A program made the translations under genes and the position numbers. From RYN-230 sp963841695 (GTDB lineage Bacteria > Actinomycetota > Actinomycetes > Streptosporangiales > Streptosporangiaceae), in assembly GCA_963841695.1 (NCBI GenBank), contig CAWJDQ010000011.1, positions 248,001-312,000 on the forward strand: 64,000 nt of DNA, written 5' to 3'. Within the stretch, counting starts at the first letter, position 1, and each line of letters begins with the position of its first letter. Positions 55,571 through 64,000 of this stretch are shown here, piece after piece. Below the pieces are notes generated by a model. It searched no databases and had not been told where the DNA came from. It was given only the letters and a program-made list of their open reading frames with translations.

Positions 55571-56934
55571 CTAGACGTCCAGTTCCTGCAGCGCCGCCCC
55601 GACCGCCCCGTGGAAGGTCGGGTAGGCGTAGATCATCTCGCGCAGCCGCCGGACCGGGACCCGGGCGTGCACGGCGAGGGTGAGCATGCTCAGCACCTCG
55701 CCCCGGCAGGCCCGGCCGAGCTGGCCCCGACCAGGATGCCCGGGCCGGCGTCGGCGATCAGCTTGATGAAGCCGTCGTTGCCTGCCTGGTGGATCCAGCC
55801 CCGGGGGGACTTGGGGACCGGGTAGCAGCCGGTCCGCACGTCGAGACCGCGGTCCCGGGCCTGGGCCTCGCTGAGCCCGACGGACCCGACCTCCGGATCG
55901 GTGAAGGTCACCCGGGGTACCGCGTGGTACTCGGCGGGGGAGACCTCCTCGCCGAGGATGTCGTGCACGACGATGTTCGCCTCGTACATGGACATGTGGG
56001 TGAACGCGCCGTGGCCGGTGATGTCGCCGACCGCCCACACCCCCGGCGCGACCCGCAGGTGGTCGTCCACCGGGATGGTCCGGGCGCTCTCGTCCACGCC
56101 CACCGCGCCGGCCCCGATCCCGGCCAGGTCGGTCCGCCGCCCCGTCGCCACCAGCAGCGCGTCCCCGGTTACCTCGGTGCCGTCGGACAGGGCCAGCGTG
56201 AAGGCCGTCCCGTCGTGGCGGACCGACCGGGCCGTGGTGCCGGTGCGTACCTCGATGCCCTCCCGGCCGAAGACCTCCGCCAGCAGCGCGCCCGACTCCG
56301 GCTCCTCCGGCGGCAGCAGGCGCCCGGACTCCTCGATCACGGTGACCCGGGCCCCGAACCGGGCAAAAACCTGGGAAAGTTCCGACCCGATCGCCCCGCC
56401 GCCGAGCACCAGCAGCGACGCAGGCACGTCGGTGGCCTCGATGGCTTCCCGGTTGGTCCAGTAGGGGGTGCCCGCGAGGCCCCCGATGGGCGGGACGGAT
56501 GGCTGCGTCCCGGTGTTGATGACGATGCCACGCCGGGCCCGGAGCACGTGCTCGCCCACCGTCACCTCGCCGGGCGCGGTGATCCGGCCGTGCCCGCGGA
56601 ACAGGGTGCCGCCCTGGCCGGTGAACCGGTCGACCGCGACCTTGTCGTCCCAGTTGTCGGTGGCCTGTTCCCTGATCCGCTGGGCGACCGGGGCCCAGTC
56701 CGGGTGCACCTGCGAGCTCCCGGCCAGGCCGGGGATCCGGCGTCCCTCAGCCAGCAGGTTGGCGGCCCGGATCATCATCTTGGACGGGACACAGCCCCAG
56801 TACGGGCACTCGCCGCCGACCAGGCGGGCCTCCACGCCCGCCACCGACAGGCCGGCCGCGGCGAGCCGCCCGGCCGCGTCCTCACCCCCCGGGCCCATGC
56901 CCAGCACGACGACATCCACCTCGTGCGCGGTCAT
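55571..56934 (-). CDS. FAD-dependent pyridine nucleotide-disulfide oxidoreductase, one apparent frameshift
   Basis: ATG 56934: 'DVVVLGMGPGGEDAAGRLAAAGLSVAGVE' (FAD site), active disulfide 'GGECPYWGCVPSKMM' (C-x4-C), 'LVLGGGAIGSELSQVFARFG' (NAD(P) site) and 'GVWAVGDITGHGAFTHMSMYEA'. The dimerisation domain 'VPRVTFTDPEVGSVGLSEAQA' runs into a frame change near 55720-55730. After it comes 'VLSMLTLAVHARVPVRRLREMIYAYPTFHGAVGAAL', which carries the C-terminal helix expected of the family. About 455 residues. Mycothione reductase, lipoamide dehydrogenase paralogue or mercuric-reductase-like enzyme are all possible; 'CPYWGC' favours the uncharacterised mycothione/mercuric-like branch. Confidence 0.82.
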
Positions 56935-57067
56935 GCCGCCTCCACTGCCATCAGTCCGGGGGTGCGTCCGTCCGGGGTCTCAGGGTATGACAGGGTGGAA
57001 TTGCAGCGACCCAGACCTGGTTTCCTAGAACGTGCCTGGCGCACAACCGACACGGACGGGGTAATCG

Positions 57068-58450
57068 ATGACCTCTGAGCGCGGCGATCATGCCCGTTCG
57101 CCTGGCCCACCGCTCACCGAACGTGAGGCGGAAGAGCAGGCGCACGGGATCGCCTTCAAGACCGGCCCGCCCGGACGGGTCGGGGTAGAGCTGGAATGGC
57201 TGGTCTGTGACGGCCGTGATCCCGCTCTTCCCGTGGACCAGCGGCGAGTGGCCGCCGCCCTCGCCCGCCTGGACGAGCCCGGGGCGCTCCCTGGCCGGGG
57301 CCGGCTGACTACCGAACCTGGCGGCCAGGTTGAGCTGAGTTCCGCGCCCGCGTCGGGCCTGGGCGGCTGCGTGGCCGCGGCGGGCCGCGATCTCACGGCC
57401 GTCCGCCAGGCCATCGCCCCGGCGGGCCTCAGCCTCGCCGGACATGGCCTCGATCCCCTCCGACCTCCCCGCCGCGTGCTGGACCTGCCGCGGTACGCGG
57501 CCATGGAGGAATTCTTCGATCGCACCGGCCCCTGGGGCCGGGTCATGATGTGCAGCACCGCCTCCGTCCAGGTGTGCGTGGACGCCGGGCAGGAGCAGGG
57601 CGGGCCCTCCGGATTCCGCTGGCGCTGGCATCTGCTGCACGGGCTGACCCCGGTCCTGGTGGCGTCGTTCGCCAATTCCCCGTTCCAGGACAGCAGGCTG
57701 TCGGGCTGGAAATCGACCCGGCAGGCGGTCTGGTCCCGGCTCGATCCGAGCCGGACCCGGGCCCCGGCGGACGCGGACCCGGGCGCGGCGGACCGCGGCG
57801 CGGGCTGGCCGGAAGACACCGATCCGCGCGACGCGTGGGTGAGCTACGTGCTCGACGCCCAGGTCATGCTGCTGCGTGACCCGGGGTCCCGCCGCTGGAC
57901 GGCGCCCTCCGGCCTCACCTTCCGCGACTGGGTCCGCGGCGCGATCGGCCCCCCGCCCACCGCCGACGACCTCACCTACCACCTGTCCACCCTGTTCCCG
58001 CCGGTCCGGCCACGCGGGCACCTGGAGCTCCGGGTCATCGACGCCCAGCCGGGCGACGGCTGGATCGTGCCAACCGCGGTGGTGTCCGCCCTGCTCGATG
58101 ATCCGATCGCGGCGCAGGCCGCGATGGCCGCGGTCGAGCCGCTGCAGAAGGAAGGCCGCCCCGGCGAGCTGCTCCTGCGCGCGGCCCGGCTGGGCCAGGA
58201 CGACCCGCAGCTGGCCGCGGCCAGCCGCGAATGTTTCGCCGCGGCCGACGCGGCGCTCGGCAGGCTCGGCGCCCCGGCCGCTATCCGGGACGCCGTGGCC
58301 GGATTCGCCGAGCGCTACGTACTGCGCGGCCGCTGCCCGGCGGACGACCGGCTGGACGAGGCCCGCGCGGCGATCGGCGGCCCGAACGGCCTCCGCCCCT
58401 TCCCGGAGAACGGCTCTCACCCCGACGCGTGCCTGGAGGAGTCCCCATGA
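57068..58450 (+). CDS. egtA: ergothioneine biosynthesis glutamate-cysteine ligase EgtA
   Basis: A 460-residue GCS2-type ligase: 'GRVGVELEWLVCDG' (N-terminal catalytic strand), 'GRLTTEPGGQVELSSAPA', 'MMCSTASVQVCVDAG', 'SPFQDSRLSGWKSTRQAVW' and 'RGHLELRVIDAQPGDGWIVP'. It makes gamma-glutamylcysteine, the sulfur donor used by EgtB. First gene of an egtABCD operon, with its stop overlapping the egtB ATG (ATGA at 58447). Divergent from the disulfide reductase across 133 bases. Confidence 0.93.
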   Translation: MTSERGDHARSPGPPLTEREAEEQAHGIAFKTGPPGRVGVELEWLVCDGRDPALPVDQRRVAAALARLDEPGALPGRGRLTTEPGGQVELSSAPASGLGGCVAAAGRDLTAVRQAIAPAGLSLAGHGLDPLRPPRRVLDLPRYAAMEEFFDRTGPWGRVMMCSTASVQVCVDAGQEQGGPSGFRWRWHLLHGLTPVLVASFANSPFQDSRLSGWKSTRQAVWSRLDPSRTRAPADADPGAADRGAGWPEDTDPRDAWVSYVLDAQVMLLRDPGSRRWTAPSGLTFRDWVRGAIGPPPTADDLTYHLSTLFPPVRPRGHLELRVIDAQPGDGWIVPTAVVSALLDDPIAAQAAMAAVEPLQKEGRPGELLLRAARLGQDDPQLAAASRECFAAADAALGRLGAPAAIRDAVAGFAERYVLRGRCPADDRLDEARAAIGGPNGLRPFPENGSHPDACLEESP

Positions 58451-59899
58451 CATCCACGCCTGCCACCCCCGCCCCCCGCCCGCAGGCCGACGGTGACGAC
58501 CTGCGGGAACTGATCGCGGGGAACCTGCTCACCGCCCGGGAGCGGACCCGGCTGCTCACCGAGTCCGTGGACGACACGGACCTGGTCCGCCAGCACTCTC
58601 CGCTGATGTCTCCGCTGGTCTGGGACCTGGCGCACATCGCCAACCAGGAGGAGCTGTGGCTGCTGCGCAACGTGGGCGGCCGGGAGCCCATGCACCCCGA
58701 GATCGACCCGCTCTACGACGCGTTCGAGCACCCGCGCGCAGCGCGGCCCACCCTGCCGCTGCTGCCGCCGGCCGAGGCCCGCGCGTACGCCCGCGAGGTC
58801 CGCGGCCGGGTCATGGACCTGCTGGAATCGGCCAAGTTCGCCGGGCGCCCCGCTGCTCACCGACGGGTTCGCCTACGGCATGGTGGCCCAGCACGAGCAG
58901 CAGCACGACGAGACCATGCTGATCACCCACCAGCTGCGCCGCGGTGCGGCGGCGCTCGCCGCGGCGCCGCCCGGGCCGCCGCCGCCGGACGCCCTGCGCC
59001 TGCCGCCCGAGGTGCTGGTGGCCGGCGGCCCGTTCACCATGGGTACCTCCACCGAGCCGTGGGCGCTGGACAACGAGCGGCCCGCGCACCAGGTCAACCT
59101 GCCGTCCTTCTACCTGGACAGCACGCCGGTCAGCAACGCCGCCTACCAGGAGTTCATGGCCGACGGCGGGTATGACGACCCGCGCTGGTGGACCCCGGAA
59201 GGCTGGGACCACCGGCAGCGGGCCGGCCTGACCGCGCCGAATTACTGGCGCCGCGACGGGGCCGTCTGGATCCGCGACCGGTTCGGGGTCACCGAGCCCG
59301 TGCCCCCGGCCGAGCCGGTGCTGCACGTCAGCTGGTACGAGGCGGACGCCTACGCCCGCTGGGCCGGGCGCCGCCTGCCGACCGAGGCGGAGTGGGAGAA
59401 GGCGGCCCGGTTCGATCCGGCCACCGGGCGGTCCCGGCGCTTCCCGTGGGGCGACGACGACCCGTCTGCCGGCCGGGCCAACCTCGGCCAGCAGTACCTC
59501 CAGCCCGCCCCGGCGGGCAGTTACCCCGAGGGCGCCGCCCCGTGCGGCGCGCGGCAGCTGATCGGGGACGTGTGGGAGTGGACCAGCAGCGACTTCCTGC
59601 CCTACCCCGGCTTCCGTGCCTGGCCGTACCGCGAGTACTCGGAGGTCTTCTTCGGCGCCGAGTACAAGGTGATGCGCGGCGGCTCGTTCGCGGTGGGCCC
59701 GGTGGCCTGCCGGGGCACGTTCCGCAACTGGGACTACCCGATCCGGCGGCAGATCTTCTCCGGCTTCCGGACCGCCCGGGGTGCCGCGCCCGCGGTGCCA
59801 GGCGGCCCCGGCCAGCCGGGCAGCCCCGGCCAGCCGGGCAGCCCCGGCCAGCGCGGCGGCCCCGGCCAGCCCGGCGGCCAGCGTCCGGGCGGGGAGTGA
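58447..59899 (+). CDS. egtB: EgtB, iron-dependent gamma-glutamyl-hercynylcysteine sulfoxide synthase, one apparent frameshift
   Basis: N-terminal DinB_2 domain ('LVWDLAHIANQEELWLLRNVGG', HxxxE-type iron ligand) breaks frame near 58850 ('AKFAG' to 'GAPLLTDGFAYGMV'). It then continues with the second iron motif 'AQHEQQHDETML' and the formylglycine-generating-enzyme (sulfatase-modifying) domain: 'GGPFTMGTSTEPWALDNERP', 'HVSWYEADAYARWAGRRLPTEAEWEKAAR', 'DVWEWTSSDFLPYPGF', 'MRGGSFAV' and 'RNWDYPIRRQIFSGFR'. It couples gamma-glutamylcysteine to hercynine with oxygen. The C-terminal 40 residues are a (GQPGSP)-type repeat tail absent from typical EgtB (about 430-450 residues). Confidence 0.93.
59804..59880 (+). 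repeat. 18-bp repeat encoding the Gly/Gln/Pro tail of EgtB
   Basis: Units of ggccagccgggcagcccc and variants run three to four times in frame, encoding GQPGSP/GQRGGP collagen-like repeats at the end of egtB. Confidence 0.75.
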
Positions 59900-59908
59900 C
59901 GCCACCGG

Positions 59909-60657
59909 ATGTGCCGCCATCTGGCCTACCTGGGGCCGCGGGCCAGCCTGCGGTCGGTGCTCACCGACCCGCCGCACGGGCTGCTCCGCCAGTCCTGGGC
60001 GCCCCGCCAGCAGAAACACGGCACGGTCAACGCGGACGGGTTCGGGGTGGGCTGGTACGCCGACGGTGACCCGGTCCGGCCCGCTACCGGCGCGCGTCGC
60101 CCATGTGGGGGGACGCGTCCTTCGCCGACCTGGCCCGGGTGACCAGGACCCGGGCGCTGCTCGCCGCGGTCCGCTCGGCCACCGACGGCACCGCCCAGGG
60201 TGAGGCGGCGGCCGCGCCGTACGCCGCGGGGCCGTGGCTGTTCAGCCACAACGGCAGGCTGGACGGCTGGCCTGCCGCGACGGCCGGGCTGGCCGCCACC
60301 CTGCCCGCCGCCGACCTGCTCGCCCTCGAGGCCCGCACCGATTCGGCGCTGGCCTGGGCGCTCGTGCAGCAGCGGCTGCGGGCCGGGGAGGGCCCGGCCG
60401 ACGCGCTGGCCGCCACGGTCGGTGACCTGGACGAGGCCGGGATCACCGGCCGGTTCAACTTCCTGCTGACCGACGGGACGGCGATCGCCGCCACGGCCGC
60501 GGGCGACACCCTGTGCTACCGGAGCCAGCCCGGCCAGGTCGTGGTGGCCTCCGAGCCATCCGATGACGAGCCGGGCTGGCACCTGGTGGCGGACCGCTCG
60601 GTGCTGACCGCCCGGCCGGGCGGGGTGGATACCAGCCCGCTCAAGCCCCCGGGATGA
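59909..60657 (+). CDS. egtC: EgtC, gamma-glutamyl hydrolase (class II amidotransferase fold), one apparent frameshift
   Basis: ATG 59909 gives MCRHLAYLGP with Cys2 as the N-terminal nucleophile. Then 'RQQKHGTVNADGFGVGWYADGDPV' and, after a frame change near 60085, 'SPMWGDASFADLARVTRTRALLAAVRSAT', 'PWLFSHNGRLDGW', 'RTDSALAWALVQQRL', 'FNFLLTDGTAIAATAAGDTL' and 'WHLVADRSVLT'. It removes the glutamyl group from gamma-glutamyl-hercynylcysteine sulfoxide. About 250 residues, as expected. Stop overlaps the egtD start (ATGA at 60654). Confidence 0.92.
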
Positions 60658-61703
60658 CCCCGCACACCCGCACGGACAGCCTGCCAACGACGGAACTGGC
60701 CGGGGACGGCCCAGGGAAAGGGACTCCGATCATGAACCAGCTGCATGTCGAGAGGTGCCTGCCGGACGGTTTCCTGGCCGCCGCGCTGCGCGCGGACGCG
60801 CAGGCGGGCCTCACCGCGGTGCCGAAGACCCTGCCGCCCAAGTGGTTCTATGACGAGCGGGGCAGTGAGCTGTTCGAGAAGATCACCCTGCTGCCGGAGT
60901 ACTACCCCACCCGGGCCGAGCGCTCCATCCTGGCCGCCGCGGCCCCCGCGGTCGCCGCGGCGACCGGGGCCAGCGCCCTGGTCGAGCTGGGCTCCGGCTC
61001 GTCGGAGAAGACCCGGCTGCTGCTCGACGCGCTGCGTGACGCCGGCTCGCTGCGCAGCTACGTGCCGGTGGACGTGAGCGAGAGCGCGCTGATCGGCGCC
61101 GCGCACCGGGTCCTCGGCAGCTACCCGGGGCTGACCGTGAACGCGGTGGTCTCGGACTTCGAGGCCCGGCTGGGGCTGCCCGCGCCCGACGGGCCCCGCC
61201 TGGTCGCCTTCCTGGGCAGCACGATCGGTAACCTGCTGCCTGCCGAGCGGGCCGCGTTCCTGGCCCGGCTGCGGGCGGGCCTGCGCGCCGGCGACGCCCT
61301 GCTGCTCGGCACCGACCTGGTCAAGGACCCGGCGGTGCTGCTGGCCGCCTACGACGACGCCGCCGGGGTGACCGCCGCGTTCAACAAGAACGTGCTGGCC
61401 GTCCTGAACAGTGAGCTGGGGGCGGACTTCGACCCGGACGCGTTCGACCACATGGCCGTGTGGGACCCCCAGGCCGAGTGGATCGAGATGCGGCTGCGCT
61501 CTGCGGAGGAGCAGGTGGTGCGGCTGCCCGGCATCGGGCTGACCGTGGCGTTCGCGGCGGGCGAGCAGCTGCGGACCGAGGTGTCGGCCAAGTTCCGGCG
61601 GGCCGGCGTGGCGGCCGAGCTGGCCGCCGCCGGGTTCACGATGGCATCCTGGTGGACCGACGACCAGGACCGGTTCGCCCTGTCGCTGTCCGTCCCGGCC
61701 TGA
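60654..61703 (+). CDS. egtD: EgtD, L-histidine N-alpha-methyltransferase
   Basis: A 349-residue SAM-dependent methyltransferase: 'LPPKWFYDERGSELFEKITLLPEYYPTRAE' (histidine pocket), 'LVELGSGSSEKTRLLLDAL' (SAM motif), 'YVPVDVSESAL', 'LVAFLGSTIGNLLPAER', 'LLGTDLVKDPAVLLAAYDD', 'FNKNVLAVLN' and 'IEMRLRSAEEQVV'. It trimethylates histidine to hercynine, the first step of the pathway. ATG 60654 overlaps egtC; ATG 60732 (MNQLHVERCLPDGF) is an alternative that begins close to the conserved domain. No egtE lyase gene is in the window. Confidence 0.93.
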   Translation: MTPHTRTDSLPTTELAGDGPGKGTPIMNQLHVERCLPDGFLAAALRADAQAGLTAVPKTLPPKWFYDERGSELFEKITLLPEYYPTRAERSILAAAAPAVAAATGASALVELGSGSSEKTRLLLDALRDAGSLRSYVPVDVSESALIGAAHRVLGSYPGLTVNAVVSDFEARLGLPAPDGPRLVAFLGSTIGNLLPAERAAFLARLRAGLRAGDALLLGTDLVKDPAVLLAAYDDAAGVTAAFNKNVLAVLNSELGADFDPDAFDHMAVWDPQAEWIEMRLRSAEEQVVRLPGIGLTVAFAAGEQLRTEVSAKFRRAGVAAELAAAGFTMASWWTDDQDRFALSLSVPA

Positions 61704-61831
61704 CCATCCCCGTGAAATAGCCCTGATGCGCAGTTGGGGAAGATCACGTGCCTGGGGCCCGGCGCGGTATGGTTCACGCCAGGAACCCTGGCCCGCGCGG
61801 GGTATTCGGATTCGAGGCGGCAGACATCACC

Positions 61832-61885
61832 ATGGAGAAATGGAATCCGGCGGCCCGCCATGACCTTCGTGGCGGGAGCGGCTGA
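61832..61885 (+). CDS. possible 17-aa coupling ORF before the PPTase
   Basis: ATG 61832 opens MEKWNPAARHDLRGGSG and stops at TGA 61883-61885, whose last base is the first base of the next ATG (TGATG). Such overlaps couple translation of short leader ORFs to the downstream gene. No other support; it could be chance. Confidence 0.25.
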   Translation: MEKWNPAARHDLRGGSG

Positions 61886-62661
61886 TGCTCACGGTCCCGT
61901 CCGCGGGCAGTGCGGACGTGTGGTGGCTCGATATCACCTCGGTCAACGTGGGCCGCGCTGAGCTGGCCGAGCTCAGCCTGGAGGAGCACAAGCGCGCCGC
62001 GGCGTTCGCGTTCCGCGCTGACCGGCGCCGGTACACCGCCGCGCACGTGATGCTGCGCCGGGTCCTGTCCGGCTACCTGGATTTCCCGCCCTCCAGCCTG
62101 GTCTTCCACCGTGAGCCGTGCCCCCGGTGCGGGAAGCCGACCGGCCGGCCCGCCCTGCCGCTGCGGTTCGGCGTGCACTTCTCCCTCGCGCACAGCGGGG
62201 ACGCGGTGCTGATCGCCGTGGCCAGCCAGCAGGTCGGCGTGGACGTGGAACAGCAGCCGACCGGGTGCGTCTGCTCGATGTCCGCCGACATGAACGCCGC
62301 CGACGCCGAGTGGGGCCGGTCGCTCAGCGAAGCCGGACGGCACGAGCTGGTCATCCGGTGGTGGGTGCGGTCCGAGGCGGTCCTCAAGTGCACCGGCGAG
62401 GGCATCGGCCACGACGTCGGTGAGTTCCCGGTCCTGGGCCGGCCCGGGGCCCCATCTGGCCTGGCCGGGCCGGGCGCCCCGGATCAGCTGGTGCCTGCCA
62501 GCCCGGTGCACGGCTGCTCACTGATCTCGCTCCCGGCGCCCGCGGGCTACCAGGCCGCGCTCGCGCTGGCCGGGAACACCCGGGCCATCCGGCTCAACGT
62601 CCAGGCGCCCTGGGCGCCCGCTGGCGTGCGCGCGGCCAGCCGGGGCGCCCCGGTCCGCTGA
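61885..62661 (+). CDS. Sfp-type 4'-phosphopantetheinyl transferase
   Basis: A 258-residue protein with the PPTase signatures 'HFSLAHSGDAVLIAVASQQVGVDVEQ' (GVDVE, Mg-binding Asp/Glu) and 'RWWVRSEAVLKCTGEGIGHDV' (WxxKEA-like, here WVRSEAVLK). N-terminal half contains 'AFRADRRRYTAAHVMLRRVLSGYL'. It loads the phosphopantetheine arm onto carrier proteins of polyketide, peptide or lipid pathways; none are in the window. The C-terminal 70 residues are Pro/Ala/Gly-rich with little conservation. ATG 61885 with GGGAG upstream. Confidence 0.85.
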   Translation: MLTVPSAGSADVWWLDITSVNVGRAELAELSLEEHKRAAAFAFRADRRRYTAAHVMLRRVLSGYLDFPPSSLVFHREPCPRCGKPTGRPALPLRFGVHFSLAHSGDAVLIAVASQQVGVDVEQQPTGCVCSMSADMNAADAEWGRSLSEAGRHELVIRWWVRSEAVLKCTGEGIGHDVGEFPVLGRPGAPSGLAGPGAPDQLVPASPVHGCSLISLPAPAGYQAALALAGNTRAIRLNVQAPWAPAGVRAASRGAPVR

Positions 62662-62769
62662 GCAGCTCACGTCCGGCCGCCGGGCCCGGCCCGGGAGTGG
62701 CCCGCGTGTCCCGTGGACGGCGCGGCGCCGGTGCGGCCGGGGTGGGACGTCAACGACAGGAGGATTCCG

Positions 62770-63267
62770 ATGGCGGCGGCCTACGACCCTGGGCAGTGGC
62801 ACGATTTTGCCACCTCCTACGCTGCCGCGGCGGGTGCCCTGCTGGGCCTGGCCTTCGTGGCCATCTCCTTCAATCTCGACGCGATCCTGAAGGTCAAGGC
62901 GCTGCCCGACCGGGCCATCGAGACACTGTCGTTGTTCGCCTACCCGCTCGCGGGCAGCCTGCTCATCCAGCTTCCGGGGCTGTCCGGTCTGGCCCTGGGC
63001 ATCGGCGAGGCCATCCTCGCCGCCGGGGTCATCTGGCTGGCGCTGAGGAACATCCCGCGGTGGCGGCAGGAGCGGGCGGATCCGCTCAGCTGGCGCCTCA
63101 CCCATTTCGTCCCCGCGGCCCTGGTCGCCGCGCTGGCCGCGGCGGGGGCGGGGGCCACGATGACCACCAGCTTGGGCGGCCTGTACTGGCTGGCCGCCGC
63201 GATGACCGTGGGGACCATGTCCGGCCTGATCAACAGCTGGGTCCTGCTGGTTGAGATCAGGCGCTGA
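62770..63267 (+). CDS. integral membrane protein, 165 aa
   Basis: ATG 62770 follows AGGAGG at seven bases. Short amphipathic start 'AYDPGQWHDFATSYAAAAG', then four hydrophobic helices ('LLGLAFVAISFNLDAIL', 'LFAYPLAGSLLIQLPGL', 'ILAAGVIWLALRNI', 'LVAALAAAGAGATMTTSLGGLYWLAAAMTV'). The pattern of a helix pair before 'LKVKALPDRAIETLSLFAYPL' is common in uncharacterised actinobacterial membrane proteins. Function unknown. Confidence 0.7.
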   Translation: MAAAYDPGQWHDFATSYAAAAGALLGLAFVAISFNLDAILKVKALPDRAIETLSLFAYPLAGSLLIQLPGLSGLALGIGEAILAAGVIWLALRNIPRWRQERADPLSWRLTHFVPAALVAALAAAGAGATMTTSLGGLYWLAAAMTVGTMSGLINSWVLLVEIRR

Positions 63268-63376
63268 GCTGAACGGCAGTGTTCGTGGCGGAGGGCATCC
63301 GCGATCTCTGGCCGTCTGCGTGGCAGAGTTGGAGCCACCGGACCGGCCGTCGGCCGGCGGCAGAGGGGGAACCTGC

Positions 63377-64000
63377 ATGCGGCCGTTCTTCAAGCATGAC
63401 GACTTCAACTTCCTGACCGAGATCGCGCTCGGCTCGGTATACCGGCAGGCGGCGGACGTCGGCGAGGTGCTCGCCACGGTTGACCGCATCCATGACGGCA
63501 AGCCGTGGTCGTGGGTCGATGAATGGACGGCCACGGCCGATCGCCTGGCGAACGAGGCGGCCGGCAACGCCGCGGGCGGCCGCCGGTCCTCCGCCGCCCG
63601 CCAGTACCTGCGGGCGTCGCTGTACTACTCGATAGCGACGTACTCGGCCGACGGGACGGGAGATCCGGCCCTGTTCGCGTCGCTGTGGGAGAAGCATCGC
63701 GCCGCCTGGGACCAGTTCGTGGATCTGGGGGAGTTCGGCGGGCCGGCCGCCGAGCGCGTCGAGATCGCCTACGAGGCCACCACCCTGCCGGGGTACTTCT
63801 TCCGGTCCGGCGCGCCTGGCGAGGCCCGGCGGACACTGATCTTCAACAACGGCAGTGACGGCTCAGTGGTCAGCGCGTGGACCGACGGGATTGCCTCCGC
63901 GCTCGAACGGGGCTGGAACGCGATGACCTTCGATGGCCCGGGCCAGAACGCGGCCCTCGTGCGGCAGGGCCTGCCCTTCCGCCCGGACTGGGAGAAGGTC
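63377..64000 (+). CDS. alpha/beta hydrolase (dihydropseudooxynicotine hydrolase-like), truncated by window end
   Basis: ATG 63377 (GGGGGA upstream). About 208 residues are visible: a helical cap region ('FFKHDDFNFLTEIALGSVYRQAADVGEVLATV', 'SARQYLRASLYYSIATY' type), 'RVEIAYEATTLPGYFF', 'RTLIFNNGSDGSVVSAW' (oxyanion strand) and 'WNAMTFDGPGQNAALV'. Catalytic residues lie beyond the window. The layout, N-terminal helical domain followed by the hydrolase strands, is that of the 2,6-dihydropseudooxynicotine hydrolase-like and related acyl-hydrolase families. Frame open to the edge. Confidence 0.75.
   Translation, partial: MRPFFKHDDFNFLTEIALGSVYRQAADVGEVLATVDRIHDGKPWSWVDEWTATADRLANEAAGNAAGGRRSSAARQYLRASLYYSIATYSADGTGDPALFASLWEKHRAAWDQFVDLGEFGGPAAERVEIAYEATTLPGYFFRSGAPGEARRTLIFNNGSDGSVVSAWTDGIASALERGWNAMTFDGPGQNAALVRQGLPFRPDWEKV

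Overview
The window is a 64 kb piece of a very high-GC chromosome with dense, short-spaced genes, frequent GTG starts and ATGA stop/start overlaps. An ergothioneine cluster (egtABCD), the actinobacterial division protein SepH, a RamB-type regulator divergent from isocitrate lyase, a tricorn protease, a long-form inositol-phosphate synthase and an ECF42/YciI pair all point to a filamentous actinomycete. The exact order is not decidable from sequence alone; the mix is reminiscent of Streptosporangiales-like lineages. I see no rRNA, tRNA, CRISPR array, insertion sequence or phage module. The one clear mobile element is an intein in thyX.

Layout. 1-7.7 kb: membrane protein, permuted papain-like hydrolase, GT-C glycosyltransferase, a Maf-GNAT fusion, and a large low-complexity membrane-anchored protein. 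7.8-14.3 kb: PEBP lipoprotein, sepH, a MarR regulator converging on an MMPL transporter, a small membrane protein. 14.4-18.7 kb: isocitrate lyase, divergent RamB-like regulator, acyl-CoA dehydrogenase. 18.8-20.9 kb: YtrA-type GntR regulator with its ABC transporter. 20.9-26 kb: ino1, DedA-PAP2 fusion, GT-C enzyme. 26-31.7 kb: aromatic aldehyde dehydrogenase plus pobA, divergent from a glutamine-synthetase-like ligase and an amidohydrolase. 31.7-33.4 kb: a scarred stretch of gene remnants. 33.5-41.3 kb: MHYT sensor, DMT transporter, FtsH, a trp leader/attenuator, a fused anthranilate synthase and adenine/adenosine deaminase. 41.3-46.5 kb: ECF42 sigma factor with YciI partner, intein-bearing thyX, flavohemoglobin. 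46.8-56.9 kb: tricorn protease, autoregulated mini-HTH gene, lipoprotein-ccdA operon, GH53 galactanase, MarR regulator, disulfide reductase. 57-61.7 kb: egtABCD. 61.9-64 kb: Sfp-type phosphopantetheinyl transferase, a membrane protein and a truncated alpha/beta hydrolase.

An important caveat: about fifteen well-conserved genes change reading frame one or more times inside otherwise intact protein families, including essential-looking ones such as trpEG and thyX. The breaks often sit in G/C runs, and some compensate each other within tens of bases. I read most of them as sequence or assembly errors rather than real pseudogenes, and annotate each gene across its breaks. The TPP-enzyme/SDR chimera at 31.9-33.4 kb is different, because it lacks whole blocks of conserved sequence.
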